Of a stretch of DNA of 61,631 bases, positions 27,329 through 36,194 are shown piece after piece. This DNA is from Alphaproteobacteria bacterium HGW-Alphaproteobacteria-1. GTDB taxonomy: Bacteria > Pseudomonadota > Alphaproteobacteria > Rhodobacterales > Rhodobacteraceae. A model generated the notes under the pieces. The model was not told the DNA's origin and searched no databases. It saw only the letters and a program-made list of their open reading frames with translations. Numbering within the stretch: position 1 is the first letter of the stretch; every line of letters starts with the position of its first letter. Position numbers and translations under genes: made by a program. The DNA is taken from the NCBI GenBank assembly GCA_002842985.1, contig PHEQ01000017.1:38984-100614 (forward strand), written 5' to 3'.

Positions 27329-27666
27329 GCCACCACCTCCTCTTCGGCCCACAGGGTCAGGTATCGCGGCCCCGCCGCGCTCTCTGTCACCGCCAGGATT
27401 GCGAAGACCCGCGCGCCGTCGCGCAGCCGCTGTCCGGCCACGGGCCGCGACGGCGCGCCCTGCGGGGCCGCGCGCACCGTGATCCGATAGGCCGCGCGCG
27501 CCACGCTTGCGCCCTCGCCCGGCCCGTCGCGCCCCGTGCGCGCCTCGACCTCGGCCCAGAGCGTGCCGCGCACCTCCCAGACCTCTGCAAACCCGCCCGC
27601 GCCATCGGCCACCCGCGCCGGGGCCTCGAGCACCAACGGGCGCGACAGCGTCACCGCCCCCCTCAT
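27325..27666 (-). CDS. GTA g7: head-tail connector (stopper) protein
   Basis: The 113-residue protein fits the SPP1 gp16-type head-tail adaptor/stopper family (LVLEAPARVADGAGGFAEVWEVRGTLWAEVEARTG, then YRITVRAAP). It seals the connector after packaging. It overlaps the g6 stop by four bases and g8 by four bases. Confidence 0.88.
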   Translation of the reverse strand: MRGAVTLSRPLVLEAPARVADGAGGFAEVWEVRGTLWAEVEARTGRDGPGEGASVARAAYRITVRAAPQGAPSRPVAGQRLRDGARVFAILAVTESAAGPRYLTLWAEEEVVA

Positions 27667-28262
27667 CGCGCGCCCCCCCCGAGCAGACGCACCTTGCGAT
27701 AGCGCTCGATCAGGCTTGCCACGCCGAAGGGCATACAGCCCTCGCGCAGCGCCGTTTCGTGCCGGTGCTCATAGAAATGCGCGGCCAGCATCAGCACCGC
27801 CTGCCCCAGATCGGACGGCAGATCGTCCCAGTCCGCACCATAGCCCGCCCGAAATACGATCTCGGCCACCCCACCCGTCGGCACCATCGGCAAAAGCGTC
27901 CCCACCGGCCGCAGCACCGGGCGATGCGCGTCGCGCTCCAGCCGGTAAAGGGCCGGAACGATCACCTCGGCCTCGTCAGCGCGGTCGCGCAGTGCAAGGC
28001 TCAGGACTGCCGCCACCGGCGCAACCGGCAGCGGCTGGCCCGTGGCATCCTGCCAGCCATGCAGAACCCACGAAAAATTTCGTTCGATCAGCACCTTGCC
28101 GGTGCGTCCCTCGATCGCGGCCATGGCCGCGCGCAGAAATCCCTCCAGAACGGGGTCCTGAATATCGTCATCCGCAAAACCGGTGCCCAGCCGCAGATGC
28201 GCCTTGAACTCCGCCAGCGGCAGGGCGGCAGTCGCCACCGCGCTTTCTTCCATCAGCAACAT
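27663..28262 (-). CDS. GTA g6: head-tail connector (adaptor) protein
   Basis: The 199-residue protein has the gp6-like connector layout: LPLAEFKAHLRLGTGFADDDIQDPVLEGFLRAAMAAIEGRTGKVLI at the N-terminus and AVLMLAAHFYEHRHET at the C-terminus. It binds the portal ring and starts the neck. GGAG lies 7-8 bases before the ATG at 28262. It is separated from the capsid gene by a 149-bp structured spacer, the only sizeable gap in the cluster. Confidence 0.9.
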   Translation of the reverse strand: MLLMEESAVATAALPLAEFKAHLRLGTGFADDDIQDPVLEGFLRAAMAAIEGRTGKVLIERNFSWVLHGWQDATGQPLPVAPVAAVLSLALRDRADEAEVIVPALYRLERDAHRPVLRPVGTLLPMVPTGGVAEIVFRAGYGADWDDLPSDLGQAVLMLAAHFYEHRHETALREGCMPFGVASLIERYRKVRLLGGGAR

Positions 28263-28411
28263 GGACCATCTCCATCATTCCGGACCCCTCCCGCGTATCG
28301 GCGCGTGCCGCCCGGCCTTGCCCGGACGGAGGGGAAGCTGAACAAAGCCGCATTTTGCGGCACGCGCCTTGGGACGGGGGCAACCGCCCCCGCCCGCCTT
28401 CACCGCGCACC
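28263..28411 (-). other. Structured intergenic spacer between GTA capsid and adaptor genes
   Basis: Three inverted repeats are visible: GGGGGC/GCCCCC (28376-28381 with 28386-28391), GCCGCA/TGCGGC (28347-28352 with 28356-28361), and a long-range 11-bp pair GGCGCGTGCCG/CGGCACGCGCC (28300-28310 with 28358-28368). The last two overlap and so could form alternative structures. There is no U-rich terminator tail. It may set the relative amounts of capsid and downstream mRNA by attenuation or processing. No ORF in it looks real. Confidence 0.55.
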
Positions 28412-29590
28412 TCAGGCGGCGGCGAACCGCAACAGCTTGATCGCCTTGAAATCGCTCACATCGCCGCCCACGCGCTTGGTCGCATAGAACAGGACATGCG
28501 GCTTGGCGCTGAACGGGTCGCGCAGGATGCGCAGGTCGGGACGTTCGGCCACCGTGTAACCGGCGCGGAAATCGCCAAAGGCGATGGCATCGGCACCCGC
28601 CGCGATCTCGGGCATGTCCTCGGCGATCAACACCGGATAGCCCATGAGCCGCGCAGGCTCTGCCGCCGCCAGCCCGTCGGACCACAGGAACCGCCCATCG
28701 GCATCCTTGAGCTTGCGCACCACGCCCGCCGTGCGCGAATTCATCACGAAGGTGGCGTTGGCGCGGTATTCCGCCCCCAGCGCATAGACCAGATCGACAA
28801 TGGCATCCGGCCCGCCCAGATCGCCCGCAACGCCCGTCGGCACATAGCCCAGATTGCCCCAGGTCCAGACATCGTTGTCCACCGCCGGACGGCTCAGAAT
28901 GCCGCGCGGCTTGTCCACGCCGTCACCCGCGATGAACGCCGCCGCCTCCGCGCGCGCGAACCGGTCGGCGATGCGCGCGGCAAGCCACCCCTCCACGTCG
29001 AACGCGCTGTCATCCAGAAGCCGCTGGCTTGCCTTGGGCAGCGCGCTCAACTCGTGCAGCGGGATCGAGATGCGGTCGATCACCGGCGTGTCGGTCTCGG
29101 CCACGCTGCCCGTCTCGGTTGCCCAGCCGTGGCCCACGTCCGTGTGATCCACCAGCACGTCAAAGGACGTCGCCTCCACCGTCACGACATTGGCAATCGC
29201 GCGGATCGAGGCGGTCGAATTCATCACCGAGCGGATCGTCTCCGAGGTCTGGGGATCAACGAGATAACCGCCCTCTGCGGCCACCGAGGTATTGAGCGCC
29301 TTGCCCTCCAATTCGAGCCCGCGCAGCCCGTCATCATCACCCGAGCGCAGATAGGCATCAAAGGCCTTGCGATGCGGCGCGCCACTGCCCCGCTCGCCTG
29401 CCAGATGCGGGCGCCCCTGCACAAGGCCCTTGCGTTCGATCATCGTCATCTTGTCATCCTGTTGTTGAAAGCGTTTGCTGATCTCGGCCCGAAAGCCCTT
29501 GAACTCGTCGAGAAACCCGCCCAGGGCTTCGCGCATCTCGGTGGCCGGAGACATCTCTCCCCCGGTCCGAGCCTTCGTCTCGGTCGTCAT
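28412..29590 (-). CDS. GTA g5: HK97-type major capsid protein
   Basis: The 392-residue HK97-fold capsid protein has an N-terminal helical delta-like region (about residues 15-50, FLDEFKGFRAEISKRFQQQDDKM) followed by the capsid core (LNTSVAAEGGYLVDPQTSETI, VMNSRTAGVVRKLKDADGRFLW, PVLIAEDMPEIAAGADAIAFGDF). It builds the small GTA head. The start at 29590 has a GAGG site; the frame upstream to 29758 is unrelated to the family. Confidence 0.94.
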   Translation of the reverse strand: MTTETKARTGGEMSPATEMREALGGFLDEFKGFRAEISKRFQQQDDKMTMIERKGLVQGRPHLAGERGSGAPHRKAFDAYLRSGDDDGLRGLELEGKALNTSVAAEGGYLVDPQTSETIRSVMNSTASIRAIANVVTVEATSFDVLVDHTDVGHGWATETGSVAETDTPVIDRISIPLHELSALPKASQRLLDDSAFDVEGWLAARIADRFARAEAAAFIAGDGVDKPRGILSRPAVDNDVWTWGNLGYVPTGVAGDLGGPDAIVDLVYALGAEYRANATFVMNSRTAGVVRKLKDADGRFLWSDGLAAAEPARLMGYPVLIAEDMPEIAAGADAIAFGDFRAGYTVAERPDLRILRDPFSAKPHVLFYATKRVGGDVSDFKAIKLLRFAAA

Positions 29591-29622
29591 CGTCAACTCC
29601 TCTCGGTTACGGGTCGGGCGGC

Positions 29623-30174
29623 TCAGGGCCGCGCCATCTCCCGGCGCACCGCCCGCAGCACGGCCGCCAGATCGCGCCAGGTGTCGCCGGGGTCTTCTCC
29701 CTTGGCGGCCACCCGCGCACTGGGCAGCATCGGGAAGGTCACCAGTGACACCTCCCAAAGCTCCAGTTCCTGCAAGAGCCTCTGGCCCTTCTCGTTCCGG
29801 CTGGCGCGCACGGTGCGATAGCCGATGCTCAGCCCGTCAAGCGCGCCCGCAGCAATCAGCGCCGCCGCCTCGCGCGCCCGCGCCACGCCCTCAAGCAGCC
29901 GCCCCTTGACGTATAGCCCGCGCGCATCCTCGCGCACCTCGTCCCAGATGCCGATGGGCTCGCGCGGGTCATGCTGCCAGAGCATCCGAACCCGGCGCCC
30001 CTCACCCGCCAGCCGCGTCAGGCTCGCCGCATAGGCCCCTTTGGCCACCACGTCGCCACCCTGATCAGGCGCATCGAACAGGCTCGCATAGCCCTTGATC
30101 GCGCCCGCCTCCGTGACCCGCAGGGCATCGCTCGCGCCATGCATGAATTTCCGTTCCAGTCCCGTCTCCATCAT
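29623..30174 (-). CDS. GTA g4: prohead protease
   Basis: The 183-residue HK97-type serine protease (family U35) has GYASLFDAPDQGGDVVAKGAY, a His in MLWQHDPREPIGIW, and LSIGYRT with the catalytic Ser. It trims the capsid N-terminal region during head maturation. Two starts are possible: 30174 (GGGCGAG upstream) and 30192, which would overlap the preceding stop in ATGA and add MRRKGE. Confidence 0.9.
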   Translation of the reverse strand: MMETGLERKFMHGASDALRVTEAGAIKGYASLFDAPDQGGDVVAKGAYAASLTRLAGEGRRVRMLWQHDPREPIGIWDEVREDARGLYVKGRLLEGVARAREAAALIAAGALDGLSIGYRTVRASRNEKGQRLLQELELWEVSLVTFPMLPSARVAAKGEDPGDTWRDLAAVLRAVRREMARP

Positions 30175-30188
30175 CTCGCCCTTTCGCC

Positions 30189-30431
30189 TCATCCCGGCAG
30201 TGCCGCCAGTATCGGTTGAAACGCCTGCACCAGTACCGCCGCCACCACGCCGTAGACCGCCAGCCACAGCCGCCGCTCCAACCGTTCCAGCGCCGCCTCC
30301 ATCCGCTCCAGCCGCTCGACCATCGCGCGATGCTGCAAGTCGGAAACCCGCTCATGCGCCTCCAGCCGCAGCGCAGGCGCGCAATCGAACGCCTCGAACC
30401 CGTAACGCGGGGGTGGTGCGGGTTCAGTCAT
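30189..30431 (-). CDS. GTA g3.5: small membrane-helix GTA protein
   Basis: The 80-residue protein sits between portal and protease as in RcGTA. It has a helical middle (VSDLQHRAMVERLERMEAALERLERRLWLAVYG) and a C-terminal hydrophobic stretch (VVAAVLVQAFQPILAALPG). It overlaps the portal gene by 8 bp. The role is not established. Confidence 0.85.
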   Translation of the reverse strand: MTEPAPPPRYGFEAFDCAPALRLEAHERVSDLQHRAMVERLERMEAALERLERRLWLAVYGVVAAVLVQAFQPILAALPG

Positions 30432-31617
30432 CCGCGTCCGCCTCCGCCAGTGGCGGTAGTCCCAGCAGCCCGCGCTTTTCCGCCGCCGTCAGGAAATCGG
30501 CCGCCGCCACCCGCGCCCAGTGCGCATCGCGCTCGGCGGCCAGCGCCGGCACCCGGTCAAGGTCGGGCGCAAGCTCCAGCGCCTCGCCCGTGAACGCCGC
30601 CAGCCACGCCGCCACCGCTGCGCTCACCCGCGCCGCCAGCGGCAGCACCGTCAGGCGGTAAAAGGCGCGGTTCGCTTCCTGGTAATTGGCGAATGTCGCG
30701 TCGCCGGGAATGCCCAGCAGCATCGGCGGTACGCCAAAGGCCAACGCAATCTCGCGCGCCGCCGCTTCCTTGGTTTTCTGGAATTCCATGTCCGAGGGCG
30801 AAAACCCCATCGGTTTCCAGTCAAGCCCGCCCTCCAGCAGCATCGGCCGGCCCGCATTGCGCGCGCCCTGATGATGCGCCTCCATCTCACCCACCAGTCG
30901 GGCATACTGATCCTCGGTCAGGTTGCCCTGCCCCTCGGCACCCTTGTAGACAATCGCCCCCGAGGGCCGCGCCGCGTTGTCCAGAAGCGCCTTTGACCAG
31001 CGACTTGCCGCATTGTGCACGTCAATCGCCTGCGCCGCCGGTTGCAGCGGTGACAGACCGTAATGGTCGTCCTGCGGGTGAAAACTGCGGATGTGACAGA
31101 TGCAGGGCGCGCCCTCGCCCAGATTGAACCGGTGCTTGCGCCCGCCCACCTGATACTCATAGCCGACCGGCCAGCCATCGGCCCCCGGCACCACGTTGAT
31201 CCGGTCCGAGCGCAGCACATGCAATTCAAGCGGCACACCCGCACCCGCGCCCACCGCCTCGACAAAGGCATTGCCGCTCAGCAGAAGCTGACCATAGAGC
31301 GCCTCGAAGAGCTCCGCCCGCCCCTGCGCCGGGTTGGGCCGCGCCACCAGATCAAGCACCGGATGGGCGGCAAAGCGCCGCTCGCTGTCCTGCAAGACAA
31401 GCGGCAGCGCCGCCGCCGCCTCGGCGATCATCTTCACGCAGCGAAACCCCACCGGATTGCCCGCGAACCCCGTCCGCATGAGGCTGGCCGTATCGCGCGG
31501 CCCCCAGGCCGCGCGCCCCTGCATCCCCCAGGCCATGACCCGGCCCGCGGCACTTGCCTTCGCCTCCGGCGGCTCTGCCGCCTCCGCCCCTCCCTGCCGG
31601 AAGAAATCCAGTATCAT
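30424..31617 (-). CDS. GTA g3: portal protein
   Basis: The 397-residue HK97-family portal (MILDFFRQGGAEA, then RCVKMIAEAAAALPLVLQD, YGLSPLQPAAQAIDVHNAA, GVPPMLLGIPGDATFANYQEANRAFY) forms the ring through which DNA is packaged. GAAGGAG precedes the ATG at 31617; 31632 is an in-frame alternative. It is the first GTA gene present here. In typical clusters the terminase gene (g2) ends just upstream, but no terminase remnant is visible in the 236 bp before the H-NS gene. Confidence 0.93.
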   Translation of the reverse strand: MILDFFRQGGAEAAEPPEAKASAAGRVMAWGMQGRAAWGPRDTASLMRTGFAGNPVGFRCVKMIAEAAAALPLVLQDSERRFAAHPVLDLVARPNPAQGRAELFEALYGQLLLSGNAFVEAVGAGAGVPLELHVLRSDRINVVPGADGWPVGYEYQVGGRKHRFNLGEGAPCICHIRSFHPQDDHYGLSPLQPAAQAIDVHNAASRWSKALLDNAARPSGAIVYKGAEGQGNLTEDQYARLVGEMEAHHQGARNAGRPMLLEGGLDWKPMGFSPSDMEFQKTKEAAAREIALAFGVPPMLLGIPGDATFANYQEANRAFYRLTVLPLAARVSAAVAAWLAAFTGEALELAPDLDRVPALAAERDAHWARVAAADFLTAAEKRGLLGLPPLAEADADD

Positions 31618-31853
31618 TGCGTGCTCCTTCACCTCGGCGCGTGAAGGGCATCAGACGGTCAAATGTTTAAGACTTCTTAACCCCACCGCGCGCACCCGAT
31701 CCGCATCCGCTGCGGGCACGACAACCGCTAAAAACAAATGTTGTTCTTCTGGAGGGGGACCGAGTACATAAAACGCTCGACCGTCATGCATTCCGGTTTT
31801 CCTTGCATCTGAAAAACATCTCTGTACATAAATGGCTCAAAAAGGAGACCAGA
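31618..31853. promoter_or_regulatory. AT-rich divergent control region between GTA portal and H-NS gene
   Basis: This 236-bp region is visibly richer in A and T than its surroundings. It contains the inverted repeat TTAAGA-CT-TCTTAA (31667-31680) and the direct repeat GTACATAAA at 31764-31772 and 31824-31832, exactly 60 bp apart. It must hold the promoter of the H-NS gene. It may also hold a new promoter for the truncated GTA cluster. No terminase-like reading frame is present on the minus strand. Confidence 0.5.
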
Positions 31854-32171
31854 ATGACTGACCTGTCAAAACTTTCTTCACAGGAACTCGAAAACCTCGC
31901 AAAAGAGGCGCGTGAGCTGGCAGTTGCCAGAAAAGAAGACGAGAAAAAGCAGCTTCGCGCAGAGATTGTAAAGCAAATCCGCGACGCCGGTTTTACGATC
32001 GCAGATATATTTCCAGGCACCGATACAGCCGCCAGGAAAACGGTCAAATCCGAGGTAAAATACCGCGACCTCGCCGATCCCTCGAAAACCTGGACCGGAC
32101 GCGGCAGAAAACCCGGCTGGCTGGTCAAGGCAGAGGCGGCGGGCCGCTCGCTTCGGGATTTCGCTGTCTGA
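31854..32171 (+). CDS. H-NS-family nucleoid-associated protein
   Basis: The 105-residue protein has an N-terminal coiled-coil dimerisation region (LSSQELENLAKEARELAVARKEDEKKQL) and the C-terminal H-NS DNA-binding core YRDLADPSKTWTGRGRKPGWL, whose GRGRKPGW is the minor-groove hook. It resembles the HvrA/Spb type found in Rhodobacteraceae. AAGGAG before the ATG at 31854 selects this start over 31803. The gene is lower in GC than its neighbours. H-NS proteins silence AT-rich or foreign DNA. Its place at the 5' edge of the GTA cluster makes regulation of that cluster worth testing. Confidence 0.88.
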   Translation: MTDLSKLSSQELENLAKEARELAVARKEDEKKQLRAEIVKQIRDAGFTIADIFPGTDTAARKTVKSEVKYRDLADPSKTWTGRGRKPGWLVKAEAAGRSLRDFAV

Positions 32172-32176
32172 CATGC

Positions 32177-32203
32177 AAAAGGCGCGGCCTGACCGCGCCT
32201 TTT
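32177..32203. terminator. Bidirectional intrinsic terminator between the H-NS gene and ispG
   Basis: AAAAGGCGCGG (32177-32187) pairs perfectly with CCGCGCCTTTT (32193-32203) around CCTGA. The stem carries A/T ends in both directions, so it should terminate the H-NS gene (+) and ispG (-), which converge here. Confidence 0.88.
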
Positions 32204-32228
32204 CCCATCATGGCACTTTCCAAAAAGC

Positions 32229-33353
32229 CTATTCCGCCGCCTTCGCGCTTTCGGCTTCGATCTCCGCCGCACGGCGTTCGACCTGTTCGACGATGTGTTC
32301 GATCATGCCGTCATTGTCCATCCGGTGGCTCTGCTTGCCCGCAAGATAAACCATCCCGTTACCGGCCCCCCCGCCGGTAAAGCCGACATCGGTCATCAGC
32401 GCCTCGCCAGGACCGTTGACCACGCAGCCGATGATCGACAGACTCATCGGTGTCTTGATATGCGCAAGTCGTTCTTCAAGCCGCTCCACCGTGCGGATCA
32501 CATCGAAACCCTGACGCGCGCAGCTTGGGCATGAAATGATGTTCACCCCCCGATGCCGCAACCCGAGCGCCTTGAGGATCTCATAGCCGACCTTCACCTC
32601 TTCCACCGGATCGGCCGACAGGCTCACCCGGATGGTATCGCCGATCCCGGACCACAGGAGATTGCCAAGGCCGATCGCGCTCTTGATCGTGCCGGTCATC
32701 AGACCGCCCGCCTCGGTGATCCCGAGATGGATTGGCGCATCTGTGGCCTCGGCCAGTTGCTGATAGGCGGCGGCGGCCATGAACACGTCGGAGGCCTTCA
32801 CACTGATCTTGAACTCGTGAAAGTCGTTGTCCTGTAAAATACGGATATGATCCAGCCCCGATTCAACCATCGCGTCGGGACAGGGCTCGCCGTATTTGTC
32901 CAGCAGGTGCTTTTCGAGACTGCCGGCATTGACGCCGACCCGCATGGAACAGCCGTGATCACGCGCCGCCTGAATGACTTCGCGCACCCGTTCCGGGTTG
33001 CCGATATTGCCGGGGTTGATCCGCAAACAGGCCGCCCCTGCCTCGGCCGCTTCAATCCCGCGCCGATAATGGAAATGGATATCCGCCACGATCGGCACAG
33101 GACTTTCGCGCACGATGTCCTTCAGCGCTTTCGCGCTTGCCTCATCCGGCACCGAGACCCGAACGATATCCGCTCCCGCCTCGGCTGCGGCCTGAACCTG
33201 CGCCACGGTGCCCGCCACATCGGTCGTCAGCGTGTTGGTCATGGTCTGCACGGAGATCGGCGCATCGCCCCCCACCGGGACCGCCCCCACCATGATCTGA
33301 CGCGATTTGCGGCGCTCGATATTGCGCCACGGGCGGATGGGATTGTGCGTCAT
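32229..33353 (-). CDS. ispG: 4-hydroxy-3-methylbut-2-en-1-yl diphosphate synthase (flavodoxin)
   Basis: The 374-residue enzyme of the non-mevalonate isoprenoid pathway reduces MEcPP to HMBPP. The [4Fe-4S] ligands are the Cys pair in [14 protein letters not shown] and the Cys in [11 protein letters not shown], with the final Glu nearby. The N-terminal TIM barrel starts [15 protein letters not shown]. It lies 72 bp downstream of rodZ on the same strand. Confidence 0.95.
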   Translation of the reverse strand: MTHNPIRPWRNIERRKSRQIMVGAVPVGGDAPISVQTMTNTLTTDVAGTVAQVQAAAEAGADIVRVSVPDEASAKALKDIVRESPVPIVADIHFHYRRGIEAAEAGAACLRINPGNIGNPERVREVIQAARDHGCSMRVGVNAGSLEKHLLDKYGEPCPDAMVESGLDHIRILQDNDFHEFKISVKASDVFMAAAAYQQLAEATDAPIHLGITEAGGLMTGTIKSAIGLGNLLWSGIGDTIRVSLSADPVEEVKVGYEILKALGLRHRGVNIISCPSCARQGFDVIRTVERLEERLAHIKTPMSLSIIGCVVNGPGEALMTDVGFTGGGAGNGMVYLAGKQSHRMDNDGMIEHIVEQVERRAAEIEAESAKAAE

Positions 33354-33425
33354 CGCTTGGCCCCGCTCGGTTGGGATGGACTTTGGTCCACAGATAGCGC
33401 GCCATCACCCGCGCGGCAATCGTGC

Positions 33426-34637
33426 TCAGTCCTGCGTTGACTGCAACATGGCCGCCATATGGCGCTGAAGATCGCGGTCAGCCTCCAAATCGGCCACCTC
33501 AAACCTCTCGACAAGGTCGGCTGAGGCCAGCGCCACATTCGATGTCACCGCCCCGCGCGGGCCTGCCGGACCGTAATGAGCGCCGTTCACAAGAAAGTAG
33601 ACAGCCCCAGATTCGCCCACCCGCAACACCGGCGGCTCTTCGGTCGCGGGCACCTCATAGGTCTGCCCCGCGTTCAGGATACCCTCGAACAGGACAGACC
33701 CATCCGCCCCGTTCACGCGCACCCAGGACGGGCGCACCGCAACGACCTGCACACCGGCGCGTTCATCGGACACCACCTGCGGTGACGTCAGGGCGTCCGG
33801 GTCCAACCCCTGCGCCTCACGCAGCGCCAGCGCGATGGCGCTCTCACGGTCGGCCACCGGGGCGGCAGGGCTGAGCGTGCCCACCTCGCGCGGATCAAGC
33901 GTCGATATCGGCGCGTCACGCGCCACCATTACCGGCACGTCAAGCGCCTTGGGCCGGTAAAGACGGCTCAACCGCTCTTCGCGCGGGGGCTGAAACACAC
34001 CCGCCCCCTCGGCCGCGTCTGCCCCGCGCGAGACCTGCACCAGCGGGTCGAGATCAGCGAGCACCACAGGCGTGTTCTCCACCGGCACAAGCTGCACCTG
34101 CTGCACTTGTCGAAGCACGCTCCAGCCGCCATAACCGATGGCCCCGATAAGCGCGATCAGCACCAAGGCAGAGCCGACCGCCGTCGGCTCGATCCGCGAC
34201 AGAAAGCTCTCCGTGGCGGGCAGGAACGGCGTGCCATTTCCCATAAGCGGATCATGCGCACGCGGTTTGGCGATTACATTCCGCTCCACCGCGCTGCGCG
34301 ACGAGGCCCCCTGCGACATGCCATGCGCGATGGAAAAACCCGATTCCGAACAAAAGGCCGCAAAGGCCTTGTCCGGGTCCATCCCGAGGTAGCGCGCATA
34401 GGACCGAACGTAGCCCGGAATGAATCCGGGCGTGTCGAAGACGGAGGGATCAGCGTTTTCGATGGCGGCAACATAATTGGCGCGAATCCGAAGCTCGCGC
34501 TCGACATCGAGCAAGGATTTTCCAAGCGTTGCCCGCTCGCCGCGCATCAGGTCGCCAAGACGCACCTCATAGGCATCAAAGCCACGGATGTCGGCGTCTT
34601 CAGCCTTTGCCTTGCGTGCGTTCCACCGCCCGATCAT
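33426..34637 (-). CDS. rodZ: RodZ-like cytoskeletal membrane protein (HTH plus DUF4115)
   Basis: The 403-residue protein has a cytoplasmic HTH_25 domain (LGKSLLDVERELRIRANYVAAIENAD, then GFIPGYVRSYARYLGMD), a single transmembrane helix around residues 153-172 (SALVLIALIGAIGYGGW) and a periplasmic DUF4115 domain (VVAVRPSWVRVNGADGSVLFEGILNAGQTYEVP). This is the RodZ arrangement, which links MreB to the elongasome. Linkage to ispG is common in alphaproteobacteria. Confidence 0.88.
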   Translation of the reverse strand: MIGRWNARKAKAEDADIRGFDAYEVRLGDLMRGERATLGKSLLDVERELRIRANYVAAIENADPSVFDTPGFIPGYVRSYARYLGMDPDKAFAAFCSESGFSIAHGMSQGASSRSAVERNVIAKPRAHDPLMGNGTPFLPATESFLSRIEPTAVGSALVLIALIGAIGYGGWSVLRQVQQVQLVPVENTPVVLADLDPLVQVSRGADAAEGAGVFQPPREERLSRLYRPKALDVPVMVARDAPISTLDPREVGTLSPAAPVADRESAIALALREAQGLDPDALTSPQVVSDERAGVQVVAVRPSWVRVNGADGSVLFEGILNAGQTYEVPATEEPPVLRVGESGAVYFLVNGAHYGPAGPRGAVTSNVALASADLVERFEVADLEADRDLQRHMAAMLQSTQD

Positions 34638-34753
34638 GCGCTCTTGTGCCTCTCGCGTGTCCCATGGCTTGGGGTTGGACTCTCGATTCGCCCCCTGCCC
34701 TTTTCTTTACGCCAGATTAACACATGGCAATGGCAAATGCACCCGTCGCTGCG

Positions 34754-35989
34754 TCATCCTGCCAGTTCTGAGCGGTTGAGCGCGCAATGTGCCCACAGCT
34801 CGTCCATCGCGTGCACCAACCGGTCCATCTCCAGCGGCCCATGGACCGGCGAGGGGGTGAACCGCAGCCGTTCGGTGCCGCGCGGCACGGTCGGGAAATT
34901 GATCGGCTGCACATAGATGCCATACCTCTCCAGAAGCATATCCGACAGCTTCTTGGTATGCACCGGATCGCCCACGATCACCGGCACGATATGAGAGCCG
35001 TGGTCGATCAACGGCAGGCCCAGACCCTTGAGCCGGGTCTTGAGGATTTTCGCCTGCGTCTGATGCCGCTCGCGCAGCTTTTGTCCCTCGGCGGTTTTCA
35101 GGAACGCAACCGAGGCCGTCGCCCCCGCCGCCAGTGCCGGCGCAAGCGAAGTCGAGAAGATGAACCCCGGCGCATAACTGCGCACAGCATCACACATTTT
35201 TGCACTTGCCGCGATATAGCCGCCCATCACGCCATAGGCCTTGGCCAGCGTGCCGTTGATGATGTCGAGCCGGTGCATGAGGCGGTCGCGCTCGCAGATC
35301 CCGGCGCCGCGCGCCCCGTACATGCCAACCGCGTGCACCTCGTCGATATAGGTCAGCGCGCCAAATTCATCCGCCAGATCGCAAATCGCCTCGATCGGGC
35401 CAAAATCCCCGTCCATCGAATAGACGCTCTCAAAGGCAATGAGCTTGGGCACGGCAGGATCATCCGCCGCCAGCAACTCGCGCAGATGTGCCACGTCATT
35501 GTGCCGGAAAATCCGCTTGGCCCCGCCATTCCGGCGCACGCCCTCGATCATGCTGGCATGGTTCAGCGCATCGGAATAGATGATCAGCCCCGGAAAGAGC
35601 TTGGGCAGCGTCGAAAGCGTGGCGTCATTGGCGACATAGGCGCTCGTGAACAAAAGCGCCGCCTCCTTGCCATGCAGATCGGCCAGCTCCGCCTCCAGCC
35701 TCTTGTGATAAACGGTCGTGCCCGAGATGTTGCGCGTGCCCCCCGATCCCGCCCCGGTCGCATCAATCGCCTCGTGCATCGCGCGCAGCACCTCGGGATG
35801 CTGCCCCATCCCTAGGTAGTCATTGCCGCACCAGACGGTAATGGGATGCTCTTCGCCATCGGGCCGCCGCCAGAGCGCATGCGGAAAGTTGCCGTTCTTG
35901 CGCTCGATGTCGATGAAGGTGCGATAGCGCCCCTCCTCGTGCAGACGGTTGATCGCTTGATCGAGTCTGGCCGCATAGTTCACTGGCAT
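34754..35989 (-). CDS. hemA: 5-aminolevulinate synthase
   Basis: The 411-residue PLP enzyme condenses glycine and succinyl-CoA in the C4 (Shemin) pathway for heme and bacteriochlorophyll. Key segments are [34 protein letters not shown], the [10 protein letters not shown] aspartate and the Schiff-base Lys in [21 protein letters not shown] precedes the ATG at 35989; the longer frame to 36085 is not homologous. An FNR-type palindrome lies 126 bp upstream. Confidence 0.95.
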   Translation of the reverse strand: MPVNYAARLDQAINRLHEEGRYRTFIDIERKNGNFPHALWRRPDGEEHPITVWCGNDYLGMGQHPEVLRAMHEAIDATGAGSGGTRNISGTTVYHKRLEAELADLHGKEAALLFTSAYVANDATLSTLPKLFPGLIIYSDALNHASMIEGVRRNGGAKRIFRHNDVAHLRELLAADDPAVPKLIAFESVYSMDGDFGPIEAICDLADEFGALTYIDEVHAVGMYGARGAGICERDRLMHRLDIINGTLAKAYGVMGGYIAASAKMCDAVRSYAPGFIFSTSLAPALAAGATASVAFLKTAEGQKLRERHQTQAKILKTRLKGLGLPLIDHGSHIVPVIVGDPVHTKKLSDMLLERYGIYVQPINFPTVPRGTERLRFTPSPVHGPLEMDRLVHAMDELWAHCALNRSELAG

Positions 35990-36114
35990 TTTCCTTCCTT
36001 TGGCGCGGGCGTGCCCGACGCTGTGGCACCTTTCGGCCACCTCTATCCTGTCGGGCACCATGTAAAAGCACCCGCCTCGTGACACCAGATTACAAATTGC
36101 CGCCCCCGCCCGCC

Positions 36115-36128
36115 TTGACCTCGGTCAA
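36115..36128. promoter_or_regulatory. FNR/FnrL-type box upstream of hemA
   Basis: TTGACCTCGGTCAA is a perfect TTGAC-N4-GTCAA palindrome, one base per half from the FNR consensus TTGAT-N4-ATCAA. It lies in the 205-bp divergent region, 126 bp from the hemA start and 67 bp from the dipeptidase start. FnrL control of hemA is known in Rhodobacter, which supports this reading. Confidence 0.65.
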
Positions 36129-36194
36129 GCTCTGGACAGCACCGCCGCGCCTGATACCCTCAGCCCGATCATAGTCCAAGCGCAAAGGCCCGTC

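Noticed and set aside
19321..31617. Reading the phage-like genes as an ordinary prophage.
   Set aside because: Order, sizes and families match the Rhodobacter-type GTA from g3 to g15; there are no integrase, repressor, lysis or replication genes and no attachment sites.
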